From assembly GCA_964483585.1 (NCBI GenBank), contig CAZABH010000011.1, positions 1 through 64,000 of the forward strand: 64,000 nucleotides of DNA, in the 5' to 3' direction. The notes beneath the pieces are model-generated. The model searched no databases. It saw nothing but the letters and a program-made list of their open reading frames with translations, and was not told the origin of the DNA. Below, piece after piece: positions 9,011 to 17,092 of this stretch (position 1 is the first letter of the stretch; every line of letters starts with the position of its first letter). Position numbers and translations under genes: made by a program. Source of the stretch: SZUA-430 sp964483585. GTDB lineage: Bacteria; Pseudomonadota; Alphaproteobacteria; Micropepsales; Micropepsaceae.

Positions 9011-9028
9011 TGCAAGGCGCTGGCTGCA

Positions 9029-9754
9029 TCAGCCATCTGACTTCGCAGCCGGCATCTTCTCGCACAATTGCTTGAGGCGGTCGACCTGCCTGACGTAAAG
9101 CGTCTTCGATTTGCGCTCCGCGATCCCGTCATGTGCAAGCTGCGACAGCACGCGTGCCACAGTCTCGCGCGTGGTCGAGGCCTGCGAGGCAATCTGGGCC
9201 TGCGTCGGCAACGGATAGACCAACCACGAACCCGGGCGCACCGGATCGGGCTTCATAAGTTTTAGAATTTCGGAATAGACCCTCTGATAGGCCGACAGCG
9301 TCGCCAGGTCCATGATCCGGTCGTCACTGGTCCGCACAATGCGCACCAGCTTCTCCATGATGACGATACTGACACGGGGGTGCTGCTCGACAAGCTCACG
9401 GAACACCTGCGGCGCAATCGACGCCAATGTGCAGTCTTCAAGGGCCACCACCGTCGCCGATCGCGGCAGCCCATCAATGGCCGCCATCTCGCCGAAATAG
9501 TCCCCGGGCCCCGCGATGGCATAGGCGACCTCGCGACCTGCTGGGGAATAATTCACGATCCGGCATCGGCCCTTGACGACAAAGAACACGTCGCGCGAAT
9601 CCGAGTCGCGCGTCACGATCGGTTCTCCTTCGCGCACGGTGCGCCAGGCACACTGGGCCTCCAGCCGCGCGATCGCAGCCATGTCCAGCGTCTCGAGCAG
9701 CTTGCTTCCCGCCAGCGTACCCTCCGCCTGCCGGCTCTCCCCGGTCGAATTCAT
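9029..9754 (-). CDS. Crp/Fnr family transcriptional regulator
   Basis: DNA-binding regulator of 241 residues. The N-terminal cyclic-nucleotide-binding-type domain spans about residues 20-140 and keeps the phosphate-binding cassette as GEMAAIDGLPRSATV, so a cyclic nucleotide ligand is plausible. The C-terminal winged helix is near residues 190-225, with recognition helix TTRETVARVLSQL. There is no cysteine cluster of the Fnr iron-sulfur type. It is convergent with the beta-lactamase-like gene (18 bases apart), and its targets are unknown. The ATG at 9754 follows a GGGGTG-type ribosome site. Confidence 0.88.
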   Translation of the reverse strand: MNSTGESRQAEGTLAGSKLLETLDMAAIARLEAQCAWRTVREGEPIVTRDSDSRDVFFVVKGRCRIVNYSPAGREVAYAIAGPGDYFGEMAAIDGLPRSATVVALEDCTLASIAPQVFRELVEQHPRVSIVIMEKLVRIVRTSDDRIMDLATLSAYQRVYSEILKLMKPDPVRPGSWLVYPLPTQAQIASQASTTRETVARVLSQLAHDGIAERKSKTLYVRQVDRLKQLCEKMPAAKSDG

Positions 9755-9856
9755 GTCACCCCTCGCAAATCAACAGAAGCCCGCGGCGGACACAGCCACG
9801 CCCAGCCTGAACAGCACATGAATGAACCGCATTTACGATGCCGCACCGCACCCGTC

Positions 9857-10627
9857 CTAGATCGTCACCCCGCCATCGACCACGACGGTCTGGCCGGTCA
9901 TGAAGGCGGCAGCCTTCGACGCCAGGAACACCGCCGCGCCCGCAATCTCGTCCGGCTCCCCGATCCGCTTCAGGGGCGACGTCGCCGTCGAGCGCGCGAG
10001 GATCTCGGGATTATCCCACAGCGCCTTGGCGAAATCCGTCTTGATCAGGCCCGGTGCGATGCAGTTCGCACGCACATTATGGCCCCCGAACTCGACCGCA
10101 ATGTTGCGCGCCAGCTGGAAGTCGGCCGCCTTCGAGATGCAATAGGTCCCGAGAACCGGCGAACCCCGCAATCCGCCGATGGAAGAAACGATGATGATGC
10201 TGCCATCCCGGCGCTCGACCATCTCGGGGATCACCATGTTGCACAGCTGGTGGTTCGACCGGACATTTGCCCCCATGATCTTGTCGAAGGCTTCATCCGA
10301 AATCTGCGACATGGAACCGAATACCGGATTTACGGCTGCGTTGCAGACCAGCACGTCGATCCTGCCCCACTTGGCCCTGGTCTGGGCAACGAGGTTCTCA
10401 AGCTGCTCGCGCAGGTTGATGTTGCAGGCAATGGGAAAGGCTACCTCCTGCCCCTTGCCCCAACGCGTGTTGATCTCGCCTGCAACCCGCGCGCAGGCAT
10501 CTGACTTCCGGCTCGAAATGACAACCCGGGCGCCATGCTCGGCGAAACGATGGGCGATGGCCTCGCCAATCCCCTTGGTCGATCCGGTAATGACCGCGAC
10601 TTTGCCTGTCAGGTCGAAGAGTTCCAT
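9857..10627 (-). CDS. SDR family oxidoreductase
   Basis: Classical short-chain dehydrogenase/reductase of 256 residues. The NAD(P)-binding TGSTKGIGEAIA motif is at residues 15-26, NAA (VCNAAVN) in the middle, and the catalytic Ser-Tyr-Lys as SSIGG, Y and K in TYCISKAA. The C-terminal GQTVVVDGGVTI is also typical. This subgroup is often annotated as 3-oxoacyl-ACP reductase or DHRS4-like carbonyl reductase, but the substrate cannot be assigned. It is divergent from the OmpA lipoprotein gene across a 234-base interval that must hold both promoters. Confidence 0.85.
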   Translation of the reverse strand: MELFDLTGKVAVITGSTKGIGEAIAHRFAEHGARVVISSRKSDACARVAGEINTRWGKGQEVAFPIACNINLREQLENLVAQTRAKWGRIDVLVCNAAVNPVFGSMSQISDEAFDKIMGANVRSNHQLCNMVIPEMVERRDGSIIIVSSIGGLRGSPVLGTYCISKAADFQLARNIAVEFGGHNVRANCIAPGLIKTDFAKALWDNPEILARSTATSPLKRIGEPDEIAGAAVFLASKAAAFMTGQTVVVDGGVTI

Positions 10628-10861
10628 GTGCCAAGGTCCTGTATCTGGCGGCTGTGAAGACTGGCCCGCATCTGTAAACCTGATGTGACGGCCGTCAAGC
10701 TTCTTGCACGTTATGATGGTAGCATGAGGCTGCAGGCCAATTCTGGCGTGTTCACAAGGCGCGGTCTGCTTGCGCGAGGGGGCCGCTTCGGCCTATGAAC
10801 CGGCGTGAGCTTCGCCGCGTGGACGGCAGAAGCAATCCGATCCAGCAAAGGGAAAACCGAA

Positions 10862-11527
10862 ATGCGCAAACTCATTGCCATCGCCATGGCGGCGACGCTT
10901 GTCCTGGCAGGCTGCCAGACCCAGGATCCTTACACCGGTGAACAGAAGACAAGCCACGCCACGCGCGGCGCCATCTTCGGTGCGCTCGGCGGTGCCGCCA
11001 TCGGTGCTCTGACGAACACCTCAAGCGGCAAGCAGGCCGCCCGCAATGCGCTGATCGGCGCAGGCATCGGTGCCCTGGCGGGCACGGCTGTTGGCGGCTA
11101 CATGGACAACCAGGAAGCCCGCCTGCGCGAGCGTCTGCGCGATGCCGGCGTGAAGGTCCGCCGCGAAGGCAACAACATCGTCCTCGAGATGGCCAGCGAC
11201 ATCACCTTCCCCGTCAACGGCGACCAGGTGAACCCGCAATTCTACCGGACACTTGCGGCCGTGGGTGAGGTTCTGAACGAGTTCAACCGCACAACCATCC
11301 AGGTCTCCGGCCATACCGATTCGACCGGCGATGATCGCTACAACCTCGATCTTTCGCAGCGCCGGGCCAATTCGGTCGCCTACATCCTCTCGCAGAATGG
11401 CGTGATGCCACAGCGCATGTACGTCCAGGGTTTTGGCGAGCAGTTCCCTGTGGCAACCAACGCGACCGTCCCGGGCCGCGCCCGCAACCGCCGCGTCGAA
11501 ATCCAGATCATGCCGCTGACCTCGTAA
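10862..11527 (+). CDS. OmpA-family lipoprotein with glycine-zipper segment
   Basis: Outer-membrane lipoprotein of 221 residues. The signal peptide ends in a lipobox LAGC near residue 18. A glycine-zipper stretch (about residues 38-82, rich in GALGGAAIGAL-type repeats) could insert in the membrane. The C-terminal OmpA domain has FPVNGDQ and VSGHTDSTGDDRYNLDLSQRRA, the peptidoglycan-binding signature with its Asp and Arg. It resembles the YiaD/YfiB type and probably tethers the outer membrane to the cell wall. The ATG at 10862 is preferred to an upstream in-frame start because it begins a canonical lipoprotein signal. A strong stem-loop and a repeat element follow. Confidence 0.9.
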   Translation: MRKLIAIAMAATLVLAGCQTQDPYTGEQKTSHATRGAIFGALGGAAIGALTNTSSGKQAARNALIGAGIGALAGTAVGGYMDNQEARLRERLRDAGVKVRREGNNIVLEMASDITFPVNGDQVNPQFYRTLAAVGEVLNEFNRTTIQVSGHTDSTGDDRYNLDLSQRRANSVAYILSQNGVMPQRMYVQGFGEQFPVATNATVPGRARNRRVEIQIMPLTS

Positions 11528-11550
11528 GTCGCCGGGTCAGCTTCGACACC

Positions 11551-11591
11551 GAGAGCGCCGCCGGTTCCATCACGGAGCCGGCGGCGTTCTC
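11551..11591 (+). terminator. 14-base-pair stem-loop after the OmpA lipoprotein gene
   Basis: GC-rich arms at 11551-11564 and 11578-11591 pair over 14 positions with a single G-T wobble around a 13-base loop, 23 bases after the stop codon. The T-rich start of the adjoining repeat element (TTAATTT from 11595) follows three bases later and could serve as the release tract. Likely an intrinsic terminator. Confidence 0.6.
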
Positions 11592-11594
11592 ACA

Positions 11595-11688
11595 TTAATT
11601 TCGGTGACAGTGCACTCAATTGTAGCCAAGTATGAAGCGCAAATAGCGACGGGATGCACGCAATTGAGTGCACTGTCACCGAAATTAA
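11595..11688. repeat. Long-stem palindromic repeat, copy 1
   Basis: Perfect 28-base inverted arms at 11595-11622 and 11661-11688, containing CGGTGACAGTGCACTCAATT, flank a 38-base core unrelated to those of the other copies. A partial extra copy of the right end (CACCGAAATTAACG) is duplicated at 11694-11707, period 17. It lies between convergent genes. The stop codon of the minus-strand gene at 11702 lies in the duplicated end. No transposase is present. The arrangement resembles REP/MITE-type elements. Confidence 0.9.
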
Positions 11689-11701
11689 CGCTGCACCGAA
11701 A

Positions 11702-12094
11702 TTAACGGATGACGAGGCGCTGCCAGTAAAGCGCTGGCCTGTTTTCGTTGTACCGGACATTCATCGGCAGGGCGTCGCTGTAGGCCTTGAGGATGTCGTC
11801 CTTTCGCGCGGCAAGCGCAGCCTCCGTCGCATTCATGATGCACACGCGCGCCACCGGCCCTCGGGCACCAAAGCCGCCTTGTCCCCCATGCCAGCATTGG
11901 GCACTCGCCCGCCGTACAATGCGCAACTGCTCGCCATCAAGTTGGCGCAGCGAGGCCGCATCGCGCGGGAAGCCTGACTTTCCGGCTGGATCGTCGCCCA
12001 TATCCGCACCTGCGCGCGCTGGTCCGGCTGCGACAGGCAGGAGTGCGGCCGAACAGGCTGCCGCAAGCAGAAAACCGAGAAGGGTGACGCGCAT
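11702..12094 (-). CDS. Small secreted protein of unknown function
   Basis: 130 residues. An N-terminal signal peptide (hydrophobic core LLGFLLAAACSAALLPVAAG, cleavage likely near ARAGA at residue 29) indicates export. The mature part contains two cysteines (CWHG and VCIMNATEAALAARKD) that could form a disulfide, and a C-terminal LYWQRLVIR. I do not recognise the family; it loosely resembles small periplasmic DUF proteins. Its TAA stop codon (11702-11704) falls in the terminal sequence of the adjacent palindromic repeat, so the original 3' end may have been altered. It is divergent from the amidase gene. Confidence 0.6.
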   Translation of the reverse strand: MRVTLLGFLLAAACSAALLPVAAGPARAGADMGDDPAGKSGFPRDAASLRQLDGEQLRIVRRASAQCWHGGQGGFGARGPVARVCIMNATEAALAARKDDILKAYSDALPMNVRYNENRPALYWQRLVIR

Positions 12095-12195
12095 GGCAAG
12101 CCTCCTGTGTTGCAGCGCGGGACAGCAAACTGGCGCCGCGGGATTCTATCGCATATGAACGCAAATCGCGACACTTCGGATTGACGGAGCCCAAG

Positions 12196-13629
12196 ATGCT
12201 GTCCTTTGAGGAATATCGCCGCCTCGACGCGCTGGACCTGGCGCAACACGTGAAAACCCGCAAGTTGACGGAAACGGAACTCCTCGACACCGCGCTGGCC
12301 CGTGCCCGCGCAGTCAACCCCTTGATCAACGCGATCACGGTCGACGACGAAGCCTATGCCCGCCGCGCCATAGCCGCCGGCCTGCCCAAAGGTCCACTCA
12401 CCGGCGTGCCGTGGCTTCTCAAGGATCTGGGTGCCACGCTGAAGGGCACGATCACGACAGGAAGTCTTTCCTATACCCGCAAATTTGTCGCCCGTCAGGA
12501 CAGCACCTATGTCGAACGCTGCCTGAAGGCTGGCCTCGTCACCTTCGGCAAGACCCATTCGCCTGAGCTGGGCCTGAGCCCTTCGTCCGAGTCCCGCATG
12601 TGGGGCGCAACGCGCAATCCATGGGACTTGACCCGCATTGCGGGCGGCTCGAGCGGTGGCGCCGCCGCCGCAGTAGCCGCCGGCATCGTACCCGTGGCGC
12701 ACGCCACCGATGGCGGCGGCTCGATCCGGATCCCTGCGTCCTGTTGCGGGCTTTATGGTCTCAAGCCCACGCGCGCCCGCACGCCGGTTGGGCCGACCCG
12801 CGGTGAAGGCTGGGGCGGCGCGGCCGTGGGCCACGTCGTGTCGCGGTCGGTGCGCGACAGTGCGGCCTTTCTCGATGCGACCGCAGGCCCGGCGCCCGGA
12901 GACCCTTACGTTGCGCCTCATCATCCGCGCCCGTGGCTTGACGAGGTTGCTCTTCCGCCGGGTCGCCTGCGCATCGCCGTTTCCACGAAGCCTGCCTTCG
13001 ACATTCCTGTTCATGCTGACGCGATCGCCGCGGTCGCCGACGCGGCGCGCCTCTGCGAGAGCCTTGGCCACATCGTGGAGGAAGCAGCACCAGACCTGAA
13101 TGGACCCGAGATCATGCATGCCCAAGGTGTCGTGATCAGTGCCAACATAGCTGCCACCATCGACGAGATTGCCGAGGCGCTCGGGCGCAAGGCCGAGCCG
13201 GCCGATGTCGAGCGCGCCACTTGGTACCGCATTGAAACCGCGCGCCGAACCGATGCGCCCGCCTATGCGCGCGCCATCACGACGCTTCACATGACAGGCC
13301 GCAAGCTCGCCGCGTTCATGCAGGACTACGACGTGATCCTCCAGCCGGTCGCCACCGAACCGCCCCTGAAACTGGGCGTACTCAACATGGACCGCGAGGA
13401 CACCCAGGCCCTGCTGCGCGAGCTCTTCGCCTTCATCCCCTATACCGGCATCTACAACATCACCGGCCAACCCTCCGCCAGCCTGCCGCTCTATTGGAAC
13501 GCCGAAGGGCTGCCCATCGGCACGATGTTTACCGCCCGCTTCGGCGACGAGGCCACCCTCCTGCGCCTCTCCGCCCAGCTCGAGCAGGCCCGCCCCTGGT
13601 TCAACCGTCACCCATCTGAATTTCGGTGA
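12196..13629 (+). CDS. Amidase signature family protein
   Basis: About 477 residues. The amidase signature catalytic triad is visible: Lys in VPWLLKDLG, the cis-Ser in the GGSSGGAAAAVAAGIVP block and the nucleophile Ser in TDGGGSIRIPASCCGLYGLKPTRAR. It would hydrolyse a C-N amide; the substrate is unknown, and no gatB/gatC neighbours suggest the tRNA amidotransferase. The ATG at 12196, six bases after CGGAG, is preferred to the TTG at 12181. The last residues (EFR and stop) are encoded by a truncated arm of the neighbouring palindromic repeat, so the native C-terminus was probably replaced. Confidence 0.88.
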   Translation: MLSFEEYRRLDALDLAQHVKTRKLTETELLDTALARARAVNPLINAITVDDEAYARRAIAAGLPKGPLTGVPWLLKDLGATLKGTITTGSLSYTRKFVARQDSTYVERCLKAGLVTFGKTHSPELGLSPSSESRMWGATRNPWDLTRIAGGSSGGAAAAVAAGIVPVAHATDGGGSIRIPASCCGLYGLKPTRARTPVGPTRGEGWGGAAVGHVVSRSVRDSAAFLDATAGPAPGDPYVAPHHPRPWLDEVALPPGRLRIAVSTKPAFDIPVHADAIAAVADAARLCESLGHIVEEAAPDLNGPEIMHAQGVVISANIAATIDEIAEALGRKAEPADVERATWYRIETARRTDAPAYARAITTLHMTGRKLAAFMQDYDVILQPVATEPPLKLGVLNMDREDTQALLRELFAFIPYTGIYNITGQPSASLPLYWNAEGLPIGTMFTARFGDEATLLRLSAQLEQARPWFNRHPSEFR

Positions 13630-13635
13630 CAGGAG

Positions 13636-13728
13636 TTAATTTCGGTGACAGTGCACTTAATTCGGTTCCCAGCCTCTACTGTTGAGGCATCTTCGTTCGG
13701 GAATTAAGTGCACTGTCACCGAAATTAA
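13636..13728. repeat. Long-stem palindromic repeat, copy 2
   Basis: Perfect 28-base arms at 13636-13663 and 13701-13728 around a 37-base core. This copy has ACTTAATT/AATTAAGT where the others have ACTCAATT/AATTGAGT, so both arms changed together. A partial extra left end (AATTTCGGTGACAG) lies at 13619-13632, 19 bases upstream, and contains the stop codon of the amidase gene. The element lies between the convergent amidase and glutathione peroxidase genes. Confidence 0.9.
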
Positions 13729-13737
13729 CTCTCGCAT

Positions 13738-14217
13738 CTACCCCAGCGCCGCCTCGATCGCCGCCTTGATCTCCGCAGCCTCCGGGTCGGTCCGCGAGCC
13801 AAACACGCCAGCGAGCGCGCCGTCACGTCCGACAAGGTACTTGTGGAAGTTCCAGCGCGGCGTGCTGCCCTCGCCAAGCTCCGCTGCCGCCCACTGGTAG
13901 AAGGGATGCGCGGCAGCGCCGATCACATGCGCCTTGCCCGTCATCGGGAAGTCGACCCCGAACCGCGTCTCGCAGAAGGTCTTGATCTCGCCCTCCGTTC
14001 CGGGCTCCTGCGCACCGAAATCATTGCACGGCACGCCCAGGACCACGAGGCCTCGGTCACGATACGCCCGCCAGAGCGCCTCCAGCCCCTTGTATTGCGG
14101 GGTCAAACCGCAGGCGCTGGCTGTGTTGACCACCAGCACCGCCTTGCCGCTGAAACCCGCCAGGGGCAGTGGCGCGCCGTCGATGGATGTGAAAGAGAAG
14201 GAATGGGCATTGGTCAT
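13738..14217 (-). CDS. Glutathione peroxidase family protein (thiol peroxidase)
   Basis: 159 residues from the ATG at 14217, chosen over 14238 because an AGGAG site lies seven bases upstream. The active-site motif NTASACGLTPQYKGLEALW has Cys, not selenocysteine. The Gln-Trp partners are seen in LGVPCNDFGAQEPGTE and PRWNFHKYLVGRDG. It reduces hydroperoxides, most such bacterial enzymes using thioredoxin or glutathione. It is convergent with the amidase gene, with a palindromic repeat between them. No OxyR-type site was identified. Confidence 0.92.
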   Translation of the reverse strand: MTNAHSFSFTSIDGAPLPLAGFSGKAVLVVNTASACGLTPQYKGLEALWRAYRDRGLVVLGVPCNDFGAQEPGTEGEIKTFCETRFGVDFPMTGKAHVIGAAAHPFYQWAAAELGEGSTPRWNFHKYLVGRDGALAGVFGSRTDPEAAEIKAAIEAALG

Positions 14218-14311
14218 GTCAGTCTCCTGATTTGTCACTGGTTAACACCTTGTAAACCCTTTGGCCCGGACACTGCCAGAGAGTGGGAATCAATTGAGCG
14301 AAGGGTAGCGG

Positions 14312-15637
14312 ATGCCCCGCCTGGACCAACTGGTGGTGCCCGGAATTGCCTGCGTTGCAGGCATCATCACGGCCACGATCCTCTACAGGATTGGCGCGAC
14401 GGATGCCGTCGGCGCACTCCTTGTCGTGGGCTTCGTGACAATGGTCGCAACCTACTGCGAGAACCTCATCGCGCAGCAGTCCGAGAATGCCCGCAACGAG
14501 GCCAGCCTGACACATCTTGGCAAATCGCAGGACACGATGCGAACCGAAGCCGAGCTGACGCGCCGCGCGCTGCTCGAGCTGAAGCAGCACGTGGATGATA
14601 CGATGTCTTCGCGCAACGACCGCGTGGTCACGGAAGTAAAGGTGCTCGAATCGCTCGTGCGACGGATGGCAGATGGCGTTGCTGGCAAGGCACAGCTTCG
14701 CGAGCCAGCTCCAAGTGACATGCCCCTTCCGGCCCCCTCGCCGCAGCAGGCAAGCGCACAGGCCGAACGTGCGCTGGCCGGCCGGGGCAACACCCGAGAC
14801 GCCGTCCTGGAAATGGTCCGCCGGGCGCTGGAGGAAAACCGCGTCGAGCTTTATCTCCAGCCCGTTGTCAGCCTGCCGCAGCGCCGCGTGCGCTACTACG
14901 AGGCGCTCTCGCGCCTGCGGACCGAAGATGGCCGGGTGATCCTGCCCTCGCAATACATAAAGGTGGCCGAGCCTGCCGGCCTGATGTCGGTGATCGACAA
15001 CATGCTGCTCTTCCGCTGCGTGCAGGCCATGAAGACCTGGACCCAGCGCAATCGCGAAATCGGCATCTTCTACAACCTCTCGCGCGAGACCCTGCAGGAC
15101 CGGCTTTTCTTCGGTCAGTTCATGGAATGGCTCGAGGAGAACAGGCAACTGGCGGGCCTGCTGATCTTCGAGATTTCGCAGGAGACCTTCGAAACGTTGA
15201 ACCCGGTCGAGAGCGCGAACATCGCGCGCCTGGGCGAGATGGGTTTCACCCTGTCGATCGATCGTGTGACCCATCTCGATATCGACTTCAAGCTCGCCCG
15301 CACCCGCCGTGTGCGCTACCTGAAAGTGCCGGCCTCCATCATCGTGGGAGATCCGCATCAAACGGGCGTGCGCATACATCCCGCGGACCTCAAGCAGTGG
15401 CTCATGCGCTATGGCCTCAACCTCATTGCCGAGCGCATCGAGTACGAACGCGAGGTGATGGGCGTGCTCGAGTATCAGGTCGACTTCGGTCAGGGTTTCC
15501 TGTTTGGCGAGCCCAAGCCGATCCGGGATGTGATCATGGACCAGGGCTTGCCCGATCCGGGTGCAGCCCAATCGCCACGCGCCGCGATCGCGGGCGCGCG
15601 GCCACGTCAGGTCTCACCGGGCGGCCGGGCGGCCTGA
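14312..15637 (+). CDS. Membrane-anchored EAL-domain protein with degenerate active site
   Basis: 441 residues. Two N-terminal membrane spans (about residues 5-24 and 32-48) are followed by a predicted coiled coil (about 55-120), a Pro/Ala linker and a C-terminal EAL domain from about 160. EAL itself (197-199), the metal-binding Asn (N255), Glu (E287), Lys (K338), AE(374) and Gln (Q394) are kept. The DDFGTG loop reads IDRVTHLD, losing the second Asp and the glycines. Cyclic-di-GMP hydrolysis is therefore doubtful; it may bind the nucleotide or a protein partner. No GGDEF domain is present. Confidence 0.82.
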   Translation: MPRLDQLVVPGIACVAGIITATILYRIGATDAVGALLVVGFVTMVATYCENLIAQQSENARNEASLTHLGKSQDTMRTEAELTRRALLELKQHVDDTMSSRNDRVVTEVKVLESLVRRMADGVAGKAQLREPAPSDMPLPAPSPQQASAQAERALAGRGNTRDAVLEMVRRALEENRVELYLQPVVSLPQRRVRYYEALSRLRTEDGRVILPSQYIKVAEPAGLMSVIDNMLLFRCVQAMKTWTQRNREIGIFYNLSRETLQDRLFFGQFMEWLEENRQLAGLLIFEISQETFETLNPVESANIARLGEMGFTLSIDRVTHLDIDFKLARTRRVRYLKVPASIIVGDPHQTGVRIHPADLKQWLMRYGLNLIAERIEYEREVMGVLEYQVDFGQGFLFGEPKPIRDVIMDQGLPDPGAAQSPRAAIAGARPRQVSPGGRAA

Positions 15638-15698
15638 TCGACACAGCAAGCCCAGGCGTTGACGGCGCGTGCCTGATCTGTCACTGCGTCTGCCCATC

Positions 15699-16574
15699 AT
15701 GACATCCGTTCCCGTTCTCGGAGGCCTCCGCGAGGTCGCCGCCCGTTTCAAGGTTCTCGTCTGCGATATCTGGGGCGTCCTCCACAACGGCCAGAGCGCC
15801 TTCCCCGGTGTCGTCGACTGTCTTGCAGCCTATCGCCAGGCGGGCGGCTTCGCCCTGCTTTTGTCGAACGCGCCACGCCCAAATGGTCCGATCCGTGACC
15901 AACTGCGTGGTCTCGGTGTCCCCGAGACAGCCTATGATGCGCTGGTGACCTCTGGTGACCTGACGCGCCAGTTGCTGGCGGCACAGGCGCGCGCGGGTCG
16001 TCTGTCGATTCATCACGTAGGACCCGACCGCGACCTGCCACTGTTCGATGGCCTCGATGTGGAGCGTGTCGATCTCGATAAGGCCAGGGCAATCGTCTGC
16101 ACGGGCCCCTTCGACGATACGCGCGAGGGACCGGCCGACTATTGTGATTATTGGCAGCCCGCTCTTCGCGCTGGCATACCCTTCTGGTGTGCAAACCCCG
16201 ACCTGCAGGTCCAGCGCGGCGACAGCCTGATCTACTGCGCTGGCGCACTGGCAGCCGACTACGAGCGGCAGGGTGGAAACGTCACCTATCTGGGCAAGCC
16301 CCACGCTCCAGCCTATGCCTTCGTTGAGCAGCGTTTGCAGGACCTGACCGGACAAACGCCCGATCGTCGGGACTGGCTTGCCGTCGGGGATGGCCTGAAG
16401 ACAGACATTCTTGGCGCCACGCGGGCAGGATTTGCCTCGCTTCTGATTACCGGCGGAATCCATGAAGCCGAGCTGTCGACGGACAACGGCACGCCTGACC
16501 CGCAGCGCATCGCGGGCGTCTATCAGGCGGCAGGGCTGACATCGATTGGCGCCATGCGCCGGCTTGTGTGGTAG
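15699..16574 (+). CDS. HAD superfamily class IIA hydrolase (TIGR01459 type)
   Basis: About 291 residues. Motif I is VCDIWGVLHNG, which has Trp instead of the second Asp, as is usual in this alphaproteobacterial subfamily. Motif II is LLLSNAPRP, and the C-terminal DWLAVGDGLKTDILGATRAGFASLLITGGI carries the magnesium-binding Asp residues of motif IV. NagD-like phosphatase activity is expected; the substrate is unknown. A GTG start at 15669 in the same frame is possible, but ATG at 15699 begins the conserved region more tightly. Confidence 0.82.
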   Translation: MTSVPVLGGLREVAARFKVLVCDIWGVLHNGQSAFPGVVDCLAAYRQAGGFALLLSNAPRPNGPIRDQLRGLGVPETAYDALVTSGDLTRQLLAAQARAGRLSIHHVGPDRDLPLFDGLDVERVDLDKARAIVCTGPFDDTREGPADYCDYWQPALRAGIPFWCANPDLQVQRGDSLIYCAGALAADYERQGGNVTYLGKPHAPAYAFVEQRLQDLTGQTPDRRDWLAVGDGLKTDILGATRAGFASLLITGGIHEAELSTDNGTPDPQRIAGVYQAAGLTSIGAMRRLVW

Positions 16575-16649
16575 TCGCCGCCCTTGTGAGCCCGCATACC
16601 CCTCGATAGAGTGTTGCAGCAATCGGACTTGAAACGGACCATCAGGACC

Positions 16650-17081
16650 ATGACAACTGCCCCCGGCCACGTCATCGAAGATCTTTCTGTTGGCCAGTCG
16701 GCAAGTTTTGCCAAGACGGTCACCGAGGCCGACATCGTCAAGTTCGCCGAGGTCTCGGGTGACGACAACCCGGTTCATCTCGACGAAGCTTTTGCGCAGA
16801 AGACAATGTTCAAGGGTCGAATTGCGCACGGGATGCTGTCGGCAGGTTTTATCTCCACCGTCATCGGCACCAGGTTGCCAGGCAGCGGCACGATCTACAT
16901 GAGCCAGACGCTGCGCTTCAAGGCGCCCGTTCGCATCGGGGACACTGTCACCGCAATCTGCACCATTACCGAGATCATTCCGGAAAAGCGCCGCGCCGTG
17001 CTTTCAACAATCTGCAAGGTCGGCGACACGGTCGTGATCGAGGGTGAGGCCCTGGTCATGGTGCCTGCCCGCGGCAAATAA
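16650..17081 (+). CDS. MaoC-family (R)-specific enoyl-CoA hydratase
   Basis: 143 residues, a single hot-dog domain. The hydratase 2 motif is clear: FAEVSGDDNPVHLDEAFAQ, with the catalytic Asp and His, followed by GRIAHGMLSAGFIS. Such proteins hydrate trans-2-enoyl-CoA to (R)-3-hydroxyacyl-CoA and often feed polyhydroxyalkanoate synthesis (PhaJ) or beta-oxidation side routes. ATG at 16650 is preferred to GTG at 16611, which would add a non-conserved tail. Only 11 bases separate it from ribF. Confidence 0.88.
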   Translation: MTTAPGHVIEDLSVGQSASFAKTVTEADIVKFAEVSGDDNPVHLDEAFAQKTMFKGRIAHGMLSAGFISTVIGTRLPGSGTIYMSQTLRFKAPVRIGDTVTAICTITEIIPEKRRAVLSTICKVGDTVVIEGEALVMVPARGK

Positions 17082-17092
17082 CGCGCCTGCGA

